Below are positions 39,591 to 47,665 of a stretch of DNA of 64,000 nt, one piece after another; position 1 is the first letter of the stretch, and each line of letters opens with the position of its first letter. Below the pieces are notes generated by a model. The model was not told the origin of the DNA. It was given only the letters and a program-made list of their open reading frames with translations, and did no database searches. Source of the DNA: a virus. Location: positions 1 through 64,000 of the IMG/VR virus record IMGVR_UViG_3300043436_002834. One strand, given 5' to 3'. The translations under genes and the position numbers were made by a program.

Positions 39591-39757
39591 TGGCAACTGT
39601 TAAAAAAGGTATGGGTTTTAAAGCAGCACAAAAAGGTATTGCTAAAAAACAAGGTTTATCAATGAAAGCTGCAGGAGCCATACTTGCATCTGCTGCTAGA
39701 AAAGCTTCGCCTGCAGCAAAGCGCAAAAACCCAAATCTCAAAAAAGTTAAAGGGTAA
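39590..39757 (+). CDS. Tiny basic helical protein, 55 aa
   Basis: Lys/Ala-rich with an amphipathic helix around residues 20-42, similar to histone-like or antimicrobial-type basic helices. TAATG overlaps link it to both neighbours. The function is unknown; linkage to the ring protein gene suggests late expression. Confidence 0.6.
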   Translation: MATVKKGMGFKAAQKGIAKKQGLSMKAAGAILASAARKASPAAKRKNPNLKKVKG

Positions 39758-40458
39758 TGACAAATGAAACTATTCAAATAAAGGTTAAGGAGCGTATTAA
39801 TAAGCTTGCTAGTAATGATTATGATAACATCATGCCTTGGCAAATTATTGAAGCTTTTAACAAAGGGATGACTGCTTGGTGCAGAAGAAACCTTATGGGT
39901 ACAAACATGACCAAAACTGGTGATGAGGCAAGTAAAAGAAGAATAGATGACCTTCAGATTTTGCTTACTGAAAAACCTTTAGCTATGGTTAAAAAAGATT
40001 TGTATTATCAATCCCCCAGTTTACCTACTAACTATTTTGAATGGAAGAGACTTTCTGCTAAAGCTAAAAAAGATTGCTGCGATGACAGAAGAATGGTAGT
40101 CTATTTAGCAGAGGAAGCCAATGTAGATGAGTTGTTAAGAGATCATAATAAGAAACCAAGTTTTGAATGGGCAGAAACATTTTCTACTATTCTTGGAAAT
40201 AAGATTAAGGTTTATACTAATAATGATTTTGAAATTGAATCTGCAGTATTGACATATTACAGACAACCCCGCAGAATTCAAATTCAAGGTGTATCTGATC
40301 CTTATACAGGACAAGTATCTACAAGTAATGTAGAATGCGAATTTAAAGATGACTTAGTGGAAGTTTTTATTGATGAGTGTGTCAAAATACTTGCAGGTGA
40401 TCTTGAAGATGTTACAGCAAATCAAATTGCAGATAATTCTGTAGAAACAAATAACTAA
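39757..40458 (+). CDS. Tail ring/head-tail connector protein, 233 aa
   Basis: A helical start (residues 8-40) and a beta region with the SPSLPTNYFEWKRLSAKAK and LTYYRQPRRIQIQG segments, then an acidic helix near the end. This combination (helical body plus a YYR-P strand) is typical of the adaptor/ring proteins of crAss-like phages, which stack below the portal. Its order relative to other tail genes fits this. Confidence 0.7.
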   Translation: MTNETIQIKVKERINKLASNDYDNIMPWQIIEAFNKGMTAWCRRNLMGTNMTKTGDEASKRRIDDLQILLTEKPLAMVKKDLYYQSPSLPTNYFEWKRLSAKAKKDCCDDRRMVVYLAEEANVDELLRDHNKKPSFEWAETFSTILGNKIKVYTNNDFEIESAVLTYYRQPRRIQIQGVSDPYTGQVSTSNVECEFKDDLVEVFIDECVKILAGDLEDVTANQIADNSVETNN

Positions 40459-40465
40459 TAATAAA

Positions 40466-40924
40466 ATGAACACTCCACAAAGAGGTCTATTAAAAAGACC
40501 AACGACCCAAGCTCCCGCTGCACCATATAAACAAGGTAACAGTAGTTGTGAAGAACAAACAACAATGTTAATTTGTGAAATGATGAATGCTGCATCTGCT
40601 TTTCATAAACTTCATTTAAAATTAACAGGTGTAGGTTCTTATGCAGCACACAAAGCACTTAACGAGTTGTATGATGCTTTGCCTGGACATGCAGATAGTC
40701 TTGCAGAAGGTTATCAAGGTGCTGCAGAAACAATACTAAACTATGTTGAATGTGCACCAAGAATATTAAATACTGTTGATGATGGCATAGCATATATTAG
40801 AGAAATGTATGACATGATTTGTGCGTTGCAAGAAGTTATGTGTTACTCAGAAATTTCTAATGAATTAGATAATGCAAAGAGTATATTATCTTCTACAAAA
40901 TACAAACTTTTGTTTTTAAAATAA
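40466..40924 (+). CDS. Ferritin/Dps-like fold protein (DUF5856-type), 152 aa
   Basis: Four predicted helices with the order and spacing of Dps-like proteins: FHKLHLKLTGVGSYAAHKAL (about 48-67), then an ALPGHADSLAEGYQGA segment. The pattern matches the DUF5856 family found in Bacteroidota phages. Whether it binds iron is doubtful, since only part of the expected Glu/His set can be seen. It is probably virion-associated. It is 41 residues longer at the N-terminus than the helical core, in a Pro/Gln-rich segment. Confidence 0.65.
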   Translation: MNTPQRGLLKRPTTQAPAAPYKQGNSSCEEQTTMLICEMMNAASAFHKLHLKLTGVGSYAAHKALNELYDALPGHADSLAEGYQGAAETILNYVECAPRILNTVDDGIAYIREMYDMICALQEVMCYSEISNELDNAKSILSSTKYKLLFLK

Positions 40925-40958
40925 AAAAGCGCTGGCAAATTTGCTTTTTCAAAAATAA

Positions 40959-40972
40959 TTTGCTATATTGAA
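40959..40972 (+). promoter_or_regulatory. Promoter candidate for the 524-aa virion protein
   Basis: TTTGCTATATTGAA resembles the late motif (TTTG then TATATT) 30 bases before the ATG at 41003, in a gap with a weak GC/AAAAAGC hairpin (about 40923-40949). Confidence 0.5.
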
Positions 40973-41002
40973 TATGTTGTTTATTAATTAAAAAAAAGAA
41001 AA

Positions 41003-42577
41003 ATGAGTTATTTTAATCACGCGTACCGCAAATCATTTGTAGGTACAAAAGCTACCCAATCTGGGTCAGGTACAGCTAAAGCGGTGAATAATGGATTCTT
41101 GCTTGATGCAGGTGTTCCTACTTCTGCTCTTGCTGATACAGCAGCACCATACTCTTTAGGAGTTGGTACTTACGGATTCTTTAATCCAAACACTTATCTA
41201 TCTGTAAACAATGCTTCTGCTGAAGTAATTGCCGGAAAACCTTTGGTTTTTGCTGCTGCGTCATTGTTTCAAAATGATAAGATTGGTCCATTCCACGGTG
41301 GATATAAAGAGTCTAACAAATCTAAGATGATCAATCCGCGATTTGTTCACAAATTTTCTAAAATGACAGGTGCTGGTTCAGAGCAATCAATCTGGCACTT
41401 AGGTAATACTAACTGGAATGCTAATTCAATTGCTACTTTAGGTGCAATTACAGCAGGTACTGGTTATACTAACGGTACTTATACTAATATTGCTTTAGTA
41501 GGTGGTTCAGGTGTTGGTGCATTTGCTACAGTAGTTGTAGCTGGTGGTATTGTAACAGGTATTACTATTACACAACCTGGTCAAGGTTATGCTGCTGGTG
41601 ATGTTCTTACTTTGCCTGCAACAGTTCCTTACACTGCAGGTACAGAGGCATCTGTATTAGTTGCTACTATTAAGTATACAAAAGGTGCAAAATGTGATTT
41701 TGAATTCTTTTGTGGTGAAAACTATAATCTTCGTTTGGACTTGTGGGGTTCACCAGTACTTCGTTACTTAAACCATGACTTGTACAAAACTCTTTCTGTT
41801 AACACAGCTTGTTGTCCTGCAGGTTCAATTGCTCCTACAAATGTAGATTCTACATTGGTAATGATTGACTGGGCTAACCAAATTGTTAATGATGTATGGT
41901 TGCAGTATTTTATTCGCCCAATTGTCTATACACAAACAGGTGTTCCATTGTTTGCTACTGCTGCTGAAGCTGTTGCTGCTGGTTTCCCTGCAGGTAATGT
42001 ATGGTCAACATATGTAAGCCCAGGTCATATTGCAGGTGCAACTGCTGGTATCCGTTTTATTGGTGCTTATGTTGAAACTAAATTTGGTAACTGTTCATTC
42101 CAAAACTCTGATTTCTTTGAGAAAGAAGTAGTTCAAATGAATGTATCATTAACAGATTTGACTGGTGATCCATGTGAGTTTTCTGCTCTTTGTGCTAACA
42201 AAGAATATGCAGGATTTACAGGTCAAGGATTTGGTGAAACTGTATTGCGTGATGTAATTCTTGATGAGTCTTACTTGCAAAATCACTTCTCTAATGATGT
42301 CCGCATTCGCGAGATTACTCAAGGAGATCAGTATTTTTCTGCAATCAACCGTAATGCATTATATACTCGCTATGTAATCCAACACAGTGTTCCACGTTAT
42401 AACAACCCTTCAGGTGTTTATGACGATGATCAATATGCATTGAACATTTATGTTCCTGCTGCTACAGCAACTGCATTTGAAACATTCATGGCAACATGGT
42501 TAGGTGCAGCCGCAGTAGGTGGTGTAGTAACACTACAAACTTACGGTCACACTGCTTACACACCAGCAGTACTTTAA
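41003..42577 (+). CDS. Abundant virion structural protein with an inserted Gly-rich module, 524 aa
   Basis: Codon use is as skewed as in the capsid gene (Arg is CGT/CGC, no AGA noticed), it has its own promoter and a strong terminator, so it is probably a major structural protein. Residues about 147-223 form a GGSGVGAFATVVVAGGIVTG / GQGYAAGDVLTL module common in phage surface proteins, inserted in an otherwise continuous domain. The start (MSYFNHAYRKSFVGTK) recurs, as I recall, in large Bacteroidota phages. It may form a tail, sheath-like or head-fibre structure; which one cannot be decided here. Confidence 0.7.
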   Translation: MSYFNHAYRKSFVGTKATQSGSGTAKAVNNGFLLDAGVPTSALADTAAPYSLGVGTYGFFNPNTYLSVNNASAEVIAGKPLVFAAASLFQNDKIGPFHGGYKESNKSKMINPRFVHKFSKMTGAGSEQSIWHLGNTNWNANSIATLGAITAGTGYTNGTYTNIALVGGSGVGAFATVVVAGGIVTGITITQPGQGYAAGDVLTLPATVPYTAGTEASVLVATIKYTKGAKCDFEFFCGENYNLRLDLWGSPVLRYLNHDLYKTLSVNTACCPAGSIAPTNVDSTLVMIDWANQIVNDVWLQYFIRPIVYTQTGVPLFATAAEAVAAGFPAGNVWSTYVSPGHIAGATAGIRFIGAYVETKFGNCSFQNSDFFEKEVVQMNVSLTDLTGDPCEFSALCANKEYAGFTGQGFGETVLRDVILDESYLQNHFSNDVRIREITQGDQYFSAINRNALYTRYVIQHSVPRYNNPSGVYDDDQYALNIYVPAATATAFETFMATWLGAAAVGGVVTLQTYGHTAYTPAVL

Positions 42578-42597
42578 GATTGTAACAATATCTTCCT

Positions 42598-42638
42598 AAA
42601 ATGGAGAATGGAGGCTTTCTCTATTCTCCATTTTTTTT
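42598..42638 (+). terminator. Strong terminator after the 524-aa gene
   Basis: AAAATGGAGAAT pairs perfectly with ATTCTCCATTTT across 13 bases, followed by more T. Confidence 0.9.
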
Positions 42639-42649
42639 AAATAGAAATT

Positions 42650-43210
42650 ATGGCAACAAATTCATTAAGTTTAAACATTCCTAATATTATGACAGATTGT
42701 ATTCTTCGCATTGAAGATACAAGTGTATATGAGCCTTTGTTGCCATATATTTGTCCAACTGTCCAAGTATTAGTTCCAGGCTACCGAGATTGTGTAACCT
42801 TTAATGACACAACTGTTCCTACAGTTGATAAAGGTTTTATATTCAATTTAACAGCCTGCGACCTAAAAGTACAAAGTGCTCATTGTGGAACTGAATTTGA
42901 TGCATTGCCTGATGGCATATATGTGATTAAATATTCTATCTCTCCTAATGACAGAATGTATGTAGAATATAATCATCTGCGAGTTACAGCTTTAAGAGCG
43001 AAACTTAAAGAACAATGGTGTAATTTGAAACTAAGTGCTTGCGAACCAATACCTGAAACCAAAGAGAAATTTTTATCTTTGATGGAGATTACTGGTTATA
43101 TAGATGCTGCTCAAGCTAAAGCAGAATACTGTTTAGATCATGAGCAAGCAATGGTTCTATATAACTATGCTAAAAAATTATTAGACGGTTATTGTTGTAA
43201 ATTATATTAA
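42650..43210 (+). CDS. Cys-containing structural protein, 186 aa
   Basis: A beta-rich first domain (about 1-105; LPDGIYVIKYSISPNDRMYV near 85-105) and a helical C-terminus with a CC pair. This layout recurs in a protein next to the tail genes of Bacteroidota phages, where it is likely virion-associated. It starts the cysteine-rich island and lies directly after a terminator, so its promoter may be weak or it relies on read-through. Confidence 0.6.
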   Translation: MATNSLSLNIPNIMTDCILRIEDTSVYEPLLPYICPTVQVLVPGYRDCVTFNDTTVPTVDKGFIFNLTACDLKVQSAHCGTEFDALPDGIYVIKYSISPNDRMYVEYNHLRVTALRAKLKEQWCNLKLSACEPIPETKEKFLSLMEITGYIDAAQAKAEYCLDHEQAMVLYNYAKKLLDGYCCKLY

Positions 43211-43211
43211 T

Positions 43212-43352
43212 ATGGCGAAGAGTTGTCCAAATTGTGGAATCTGCACATGCACAGGAACTTATTTAGTAAATGCCACAAATGGCAAACCATGCTGCACAGC
43301 ATGTGTTAATGTGGTCAATCAGCAAATTGCTGAAGGCCAAAATGTAAAATAA
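43212..43352 (+). CDS. Tiny Cys-rich protein, 46 aa
   Basis: An opening CPNCGICTCTG cluster and a later CCTAC give seven cysteines in 46 residues, compatible with one or two zinc sites or disulfides. It is one base after the previous stop and 3 bases before the next start. Confidence 0.65.
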   Translation: MAKSCPNCGICTCTGTYLVNATNGKPCCTACVNVVNQQIAEGQNVK

Positions 43353-43355
43353 CTA

Positions 43356-44138
43356 ATGGCTACAATTATACCAGAAGAAAGATATCAGCTTATCTGTTGT
43401 TCTACAGGAACTCCGTTAATGATTAATTCATTACCGGCTGTTTTTGTTTTTAATGGAATTACAAGCAATGATAATCATCCAGATGATTATTTAGAAGTAG
43501 TAATAACTGCAATTAAAGATATCAATGCTAATGTAGTCACTGGTTGTTATAGATTAGTTGAAGCAGATTGCGAACAGGAATGGGAAGAATTGCTTTGGCA
43601 AGACTTTTTTGTGCAAACAGAATGTGTAAATACATGTCAAGAGTGTTTACCTAAACCTGCACCTGTTGTTCCAATTACTAATCACAAAGTTATTTATGCG
43701 GATTATAAAGTTAATAATGCTGATCCGTATAAAGCAGAAAAAATCTTTTGCGCTTTTGGTGATGTTAATTATCAAAAGGTTTTATCATTAAGATATGGCA
43801 TTCAATTCTGTTGTCCTACAGATCTAATGCAATCTACTATAGAGCATGAAATACTAAAGATGGATATAACTACTGACCCGGATGCTTGTAAGTGTATTAC
43901 ACCGCCTCCAGGGACTTGTAAGAAGTACACAGTAACTATACCAAGTTCAGTTGAAGGTTACTTATACTTTAAAGACTGCGATAATGTTAGCAGAACAGTT
44001 CAGTTTTATTCTTCTTCATCTGCACATGATGTTTATGTGTGTGGTATAACAGGACAAACAAATCAAGATATTTATATCTTGGCTAATAATCATGCAGTAA
44101 TGCAAGTTCAGTTTTCTGAAGGAGTTGACTGCAATTGA
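43356..44138 (+). CDS. Cys-rich beta protein, putative virion surface protein, 260 aa
   Basis: About 20 cysteines are scattered through beta-predicted segments, with clusters near residues 15-16, 85-97 and 180-193. The C-terminal domain (about 188-260) has the pattern KKYTVTIPSSVEGYLYFKDC, typical of carbohydrate-binding or fibre-tip beta sandwiches. No signal peptide is present. Cys richness is unusual for a cytoplasmic phage protein and suggests metal or disulfide-stabilised parts on the virion. Confidence 0.6.
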   Translation: MATIIPEERYQLICCSTGTPLMINSLPAVFVFNGITSNDNHPDDYLEVVITAIKDINANVVTGCYRLVEADCEQEWEELLWQDFFVQTECVNTCQECLPKPAPVVPITNHKVIYADYKVNNADPYKAEKIFCAFGDVNYQKVLSLRYGIQFCCPTDLMQSTIEHEILKMDITTDPDACKCITPPPGTCKKYTVTIPSSVEGYLYFKDCDNVSRTVQFYSSSSAHDVYVCGITGQTNQDIYILANNHAVMQVQFSEGVDCN

Positions 44139-44156
44139 TTAGGATAATTAATTTAA

Positions 44157-44171
44157 ATTTTGTATATTATT
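44157..44171 (+). promoter_or_regulatory. Late-type promoter motif variant
   Basis: TTTTGTATATTATTA is very close to the consensus and sits 4 bases before the ATG at 44176, leaving almost no leader if transcription starts downstream. Either initiation is inside the motif or a nearby promoter is used. Confidence 0.6.
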
Positions 44172-44175
44172 AGCT

Positions 44176-44688
44176 ATGGGAAAGCCAACAAATACTAAAA
44201 GAGCCGGATGTGCTGTAACAACAAGTAATTGTGTTGTTTGGCAAGGACCTGATTTATGTTGCATTGATTTGTGTCATGGTGATACAATTAGCGATGTAAT
44301 AAATGAAATTGCAAAAAAGATTTGTAAGATCTTTGAAATGTTAAATGTTCAAAGTTATGATCTATCAGAACTTATTACAACTGAATGTCCTCCTGCAAAC
44401 TTTGTAGAATTAATTCAATTATTAATTGATCAAGTTGCAGCAATTAAAAATAATCCTGCATCTGGTGTTGCCGGTGCAAGTGGATGTCCAGATTGTGAAA
44501 TTGCTACTGCTGCTTGTTTTCATGAAAGATACGGAACTGTATTGCAATTAACAGATTATGTTACTGCAATTGGAACTACTTTATGTGAACAGCAAGTAGT
44601 AATTCAAACACAAAATAATGCTATTGCTCAATTGACTATTCAGTTAGCAAACATGCAAACTCAGTTGAACTTATTAATTGGAGGATAA
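44176..44688 (+). CDS. Cys-containing protein of the surface island, 170 aa
   Basis: The N-terminal 50 residues carry several Cys (LCCIDLCHG) and the middle another cluster (SGCPDCEIATAACF). The last 45 residues are a Gln/Asn-rich coiled coil that probably oligomerises. It overlaps the next start (TAATG). It may be a stem for the following proteins. Confidence 0.6.
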   Translation: MGKPTNTKRAGCAVTTSNCVVWQGPDLCCIDLCHGDTISDVINEIAKKICKIFEMLNVQSYDLSELITTECPPANFVELIQLLIDQVAAIKNNPASGVAGASGCPDCEIATAACFHERYGTVLQLTDYVTAIGTTLCEQQVVIQTQNNAIAQLTIQLANMQTQLNLLIGG

Positions 44689-45428
44689 TGAAAAGAAAAT
44701 GCACCCCAATAAATAATGCAATAACAATTAAAACTCCGGTTACTTGTCCTGCACCAATTGCTCCTATAGTTGATGGTTGTGTAGATCCATTTACATATAC
44801 TTGGAACATGGCGGTTAATCAAGCATTACTTGATAGCACATTTTCTGTAGGAGAATATTTTGATAGGATATTAGATAAAGGTTTAATGGCATCAAGTGCA
44901 ACAAATGTATGTTGCCCTGATTGCATTGAAAATCCAATTTATGTTTTAGCAAGTGTTGAATCATTTTTAAAATTAGCTGATTTTATGGGTTGGCTAAATG
45001 ATGATACAAATCAACCATGTTGTACAAATATTCAAGCAAGTATAGAAACTTATTTAAAATACAATGATGCTTGGCAAGTTGATCAACCAGAATGCTGTAA
45101 AACTGATTTTGAATCATGTTTAAATCAATTTTCAACTATTGTTAATTTAGATAGAATGATTGATAAAGGGATTGTGGAAGCAAATGGTTTTGATGGAAAT
45201 ACTTTGCTTTGCAAAATTTATGAATTGTTTGTTAATACTCCGGAAGATTTACTGCAAGGTGCAACATTATCAGATATATTTGATAGAATTTTAGATAAAG
45301 GTTTTGTTGCTTACTGTTGTGACTGTAATGTAATTATTGGTTCAATTGAAACATTTTTAAAATGGTGGGACGCCACAGGCGGATGTGGAACAGTGGCATT
45401 GCCAGCACCAGCACCAGCACTAGGATAA
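44688..45428 (+). CDS. Cys-rich repeat protein A, 246 aa
   Basis: Two internal repeats of about 95-110 residues, each with a FDRILDKG helix, a CC..C pair and a S(V/I)E(S/T)FLK segment (near residues 58-100 and 200-238). It is a tandem paralog of the next gene. The repeats suggest a solenoid or a pair of metal-bound domains on the virion. There is no signal peptide and no known family. Confidence 0.65.
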   Translation: MKRKCTPINNAITIKTPVTCPAPIAPIVDGCVDPFTYTWNMAVNQALLDSTFSVGEYFDRILDKGLMASSATNVCCPDCIENPIYVLASVESFLKLADFMGWLNDDTNQPCCTNIQASIETYLKYNDAWQVDQPECCKTDFESCLNQFSTIVNLDRMIDKGIVEANGFDGNTLLCKIYELFVNTPEDLLQGATLSDIFDRILDKGFVAYCCDCNVIIGSIETFLKWWDATGGCGTVALPAPAPALG

Positions 45429-45439
45429 ATTAAAAGAAG

Positions 45440-46105
45440 ATGAGTTGTAAAAAATGTAAAACAAGTAAATGCTCATGTGAAACTACAATTTGCACAAATC
45501 CTTTGATTTATGCAATGAAAAGTGTTTTTTCATTAGTTGATGGTAATGCAAATTTACCTACTGTACTTTCTGATGTTTTAACTGGAGGAATATCTATTTC
45601 AAATAACAAAAATCTTTGTTGTCCAGATTGCAAGAATGGAATTTACTTTTTAGGAGGTGCAGAAAATTTTATAAATTTATACAATACTACAACAACAAGA
45701 ATATGTTGTTTAGAACACGCATCCGCTGTAGAAACTTGGTTAACGGTAATAGAAGCAACAGGAAATAAATACGGATGTTGCAATACTGATTTTAATGAAG
45801 CATTTCAACAATGGTTTGATGCATCAAGTTCGTCAAGTGCTAACTTTTACTTAGATGATTTAGTAGAATTAGGTATTCTTGAATCTTCCTCATTTAATGG
45901 GTACAGCGGGCTAGGTATTTTATTTAACTATCTTCAGCTGAACCATCCGGAACTAACTCCTGAAAATTATTTAAACATTTTAAGCGTTATTGTAAATTTA
46001 GGACTTGTTATTCAATGTAACGGTTGTGAAATTGTAATAGCTTCTGTAGACACATATTTAACATGGGTTGAAGCTATTGGTGGCGGAGGCGGAGTACCTG
46101 CATAA
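45440..46105 (+). CDS. Cys-rich repeat protein B, 221 aa
   Basis: Tandem paralog of the previous gene: it shares the CCPDC cluster (about 55-60), the S-VET-L segment and the ending VEAIGGGGG. The start has CKKCKTSKCSC, a typical zinc-knuckle-like tract. Duplication followed by divergence is evident, since identity is low outside the Cys positions. Confidence 0.65.
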   Translation: MSCKKCKTSKCSCETTICTNPLIYAMKSVFSLVDGNANLPTVLSDVLTGGISISNNKNLCCPDCKNGIYFLGGAENFINLYNTTTTRICCLEHASAVETWLTVIEATGNKYGCCNTDFNEAFQQWFDASSSSSANFYLDDLVELGILESSSFNGYSGLGILFNYLQLNHPELTPENYLNILSVIVNLGLVIQCNGCEIVIASVDTYLTWVEAIGGGGGVPA

Positions 46106-46129
46106 TTATAAAATTAAAAATTACTAGAA

Positions 46130-47164
46130 ATGGGATGTTCATCTTGTCAACAAAATAATCATGTAGTACCAAGTACACATGTACACAATCCAACTGCACA
46201 AACTCATTGTGAATGTGCTTGTGGTTGTGAGGAACCGGTGTGTCCTACACCTCAGCCTTGTACTGAGATTACAGATAGCAAATGTATCATTTATACTGAT
46301 GCTCCTATTAAGTGTGGAAATAACGTTGTTGTAACCACTAATGCTAGTGTTTCTACAGCTCTAAACCAAATTACAAACTTTTTTTGTGGTTTAGCAGGCT
46401 TAGTAACAACAGCGGATATACTTTGCGGGGACACTGTAATTGTACCTGCAGGAAGTTCAATTCAGGCAGCTTTTGAATTAACAGTACAATTTATTTGTAG
46501 TATTCAATTAACCCCGGGTCCACAAGGTCCTGCTGGCGCTCAAGGTCCCGTAGGAGCAACTGGTGCAACTGGTGCTACTGGACAGCAAGGTCCAATTGGT
46601 TTAACTGGCGCAACAGGTCCACAAGGCCCGATAGGATTAACAGGACCCGCTGGAGCAGCAGGTTTATATTCACAAACTAGAAGTTCTACTCCTGTGACTA
46701 ATGCAACAGGAATGGCTTCATTAATTGGTCTTGGTTCAGGAACATTAAGTGTACCAGCAAATGCTTTTCAAGTAGGTGATTCTTTTAAAGCTACATTACA
46801 TGGACAAGTTACATGTGCAAATAACCAACAATTAAGGGTTGTAATTTTTTCTAATGGTAATATATTAGCCACTACACCTTTGATTGTATTGCCGCAAATT
46901 ACAGGAAAACACTGGACATTAGAAATTGATTTTGTTATTCGCGCAATTGGCGGTCCGGCAACTGCAGTTATTATGACAGGAGGTAATTTCATTTACAATA
47001 AAGATTCTAATAATGTCTATGAGGGTGTTGGTTTTAGATTTGAACAAGCTACTTTATTTGATACAACTGTATTAAACACATTGACTATTGAAGCTGAATG
47101 GGGAACGGTTAATGCAGCGAATTCTATCTACAGCGAAATTTTCAATTTATTTAAAACATTCTAA
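46130..47164 (+). CDS. Collagen-like virion fibre with Cys-rich head, 344 aa
   Basis: Residues 1-50 are Cys-rich ([19 protein letters not shown]), residues about 130-178 are Gly-X-Y repeats ([20 protein letters not shown]), and the last 165 residues are a jelly-roll-like beta domain of the TNF/C1q kind often found after phage collagen stems. It is likely a trimeric fibre with a metal- or disulfide-bound base and a globular binding tip. Confidence 0.75.
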   Translation: MGCSSCQQNNHVVPSTHVHNPTAQTHCECACGCEEPVCPTPQPCTEITDSKCIIYTDAPIKCGNNVVVTTNASVSTALNQITNFFCGLAGLVTTADILCGDTVIVPAGSSIQAAFELTVQFICSIQLTPGPQGPAGAQGPVGATGATGATGQQGPIGLTGATGPQGPIGLTGPAGAAGLYSQTRSSTPVTNATGMASLIGLGSGTLSVPANAFQVGDSFKATLHGQVTCANNQQLRVVIFSNGNILATTPLIVLPQITGKHWTLEIDFVIRAIGGPATAVIMTGGNFIYNKDSNNVYEGVGFRFEQATLFDTTVLNTLTIEAEWGTVNAANSIYSEIFNLFKTF

Positions 47165-47166
47165 GC

Positions 47167-47664
47167 ATGTGTGTAAATTGCGGAAATAATCATTGTGCTG
47201 GAAATTGCCAAGTACTTCCTAAAGGTTTAAGAGGACCTAGAGGATACAAAGGCGATAAAGGAGATAAAGGAGATCAGGGTCCTATTGGATTAACTGGTCC
47301 GCAAGGCCCTGCCGGAAATCCTGGCACTAACGGTGCTTCTGGTCTTCCTGGCGGTGTTGGACCTCAAGGTCCTATTGGACCCATTGGACCACAAGGGTTA
47401 CCTGGACTTCCTGGAGCAAATGGGATTAACGGTACTAATGGTTTAGATGGAGCTCCGGGTCCTGCCGGCAATGCAGGTCCACAAGGAGATCAAGGTTATT
47501 CAGGTAGAGGTGTAGCTGTATTTACACAAGCTAGTCAACCTACCGCAGCTGACTTTAATACGTCTTATGGTTCTGTAGATGGATTTGGTGTTAATTATGT
47601 ACCAGGTTCGGGAAACAATGCTATCCGTCCAGGAGATATCTGGATTCAATCTTGTACACCTTAA
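47167..47664 (+). CDS. Collagen-like fibre protein, 165 aa
   Basis: Residues about 18-117 are nearly continuous Gly-X-Y repeats (starting GLRGPRGYKGDKGDKGDQGP), the longest collagen-like run in the window, flanked by a Cys-rich start (CVNCGNNHCAGNC) and a short Trp/Cys C-terminus (WIQSCTP). Probably a thin trimeric fibre, expressed together with the VWA-like protein whose gene starts 2 bases later. Confidence 0.8.
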   Translation: MCVNCGNNHCAGNCQVLPKGLRGPRGYKGDKGDKGDQGPIGLTGPQGPAGNPGTNGASGLPGGVGPQGPIGPIGPQGLPGLPGANGINGTNGLDGAPGPAGNAGPQGDQGYSGRGVAVFTQASQPTAADFNTSYGSVDGFGVNYVPGSGNNAIRPGDIWIQSCTP

Positions 47665-47665
47665 T

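Noticed and set aside
40881-40890. GTATATTATC as an extra late promoter
   Set aside because: It lies inside the coding region of the 40466-40924 gene, lacks the T run and is 110 bases from the next start.
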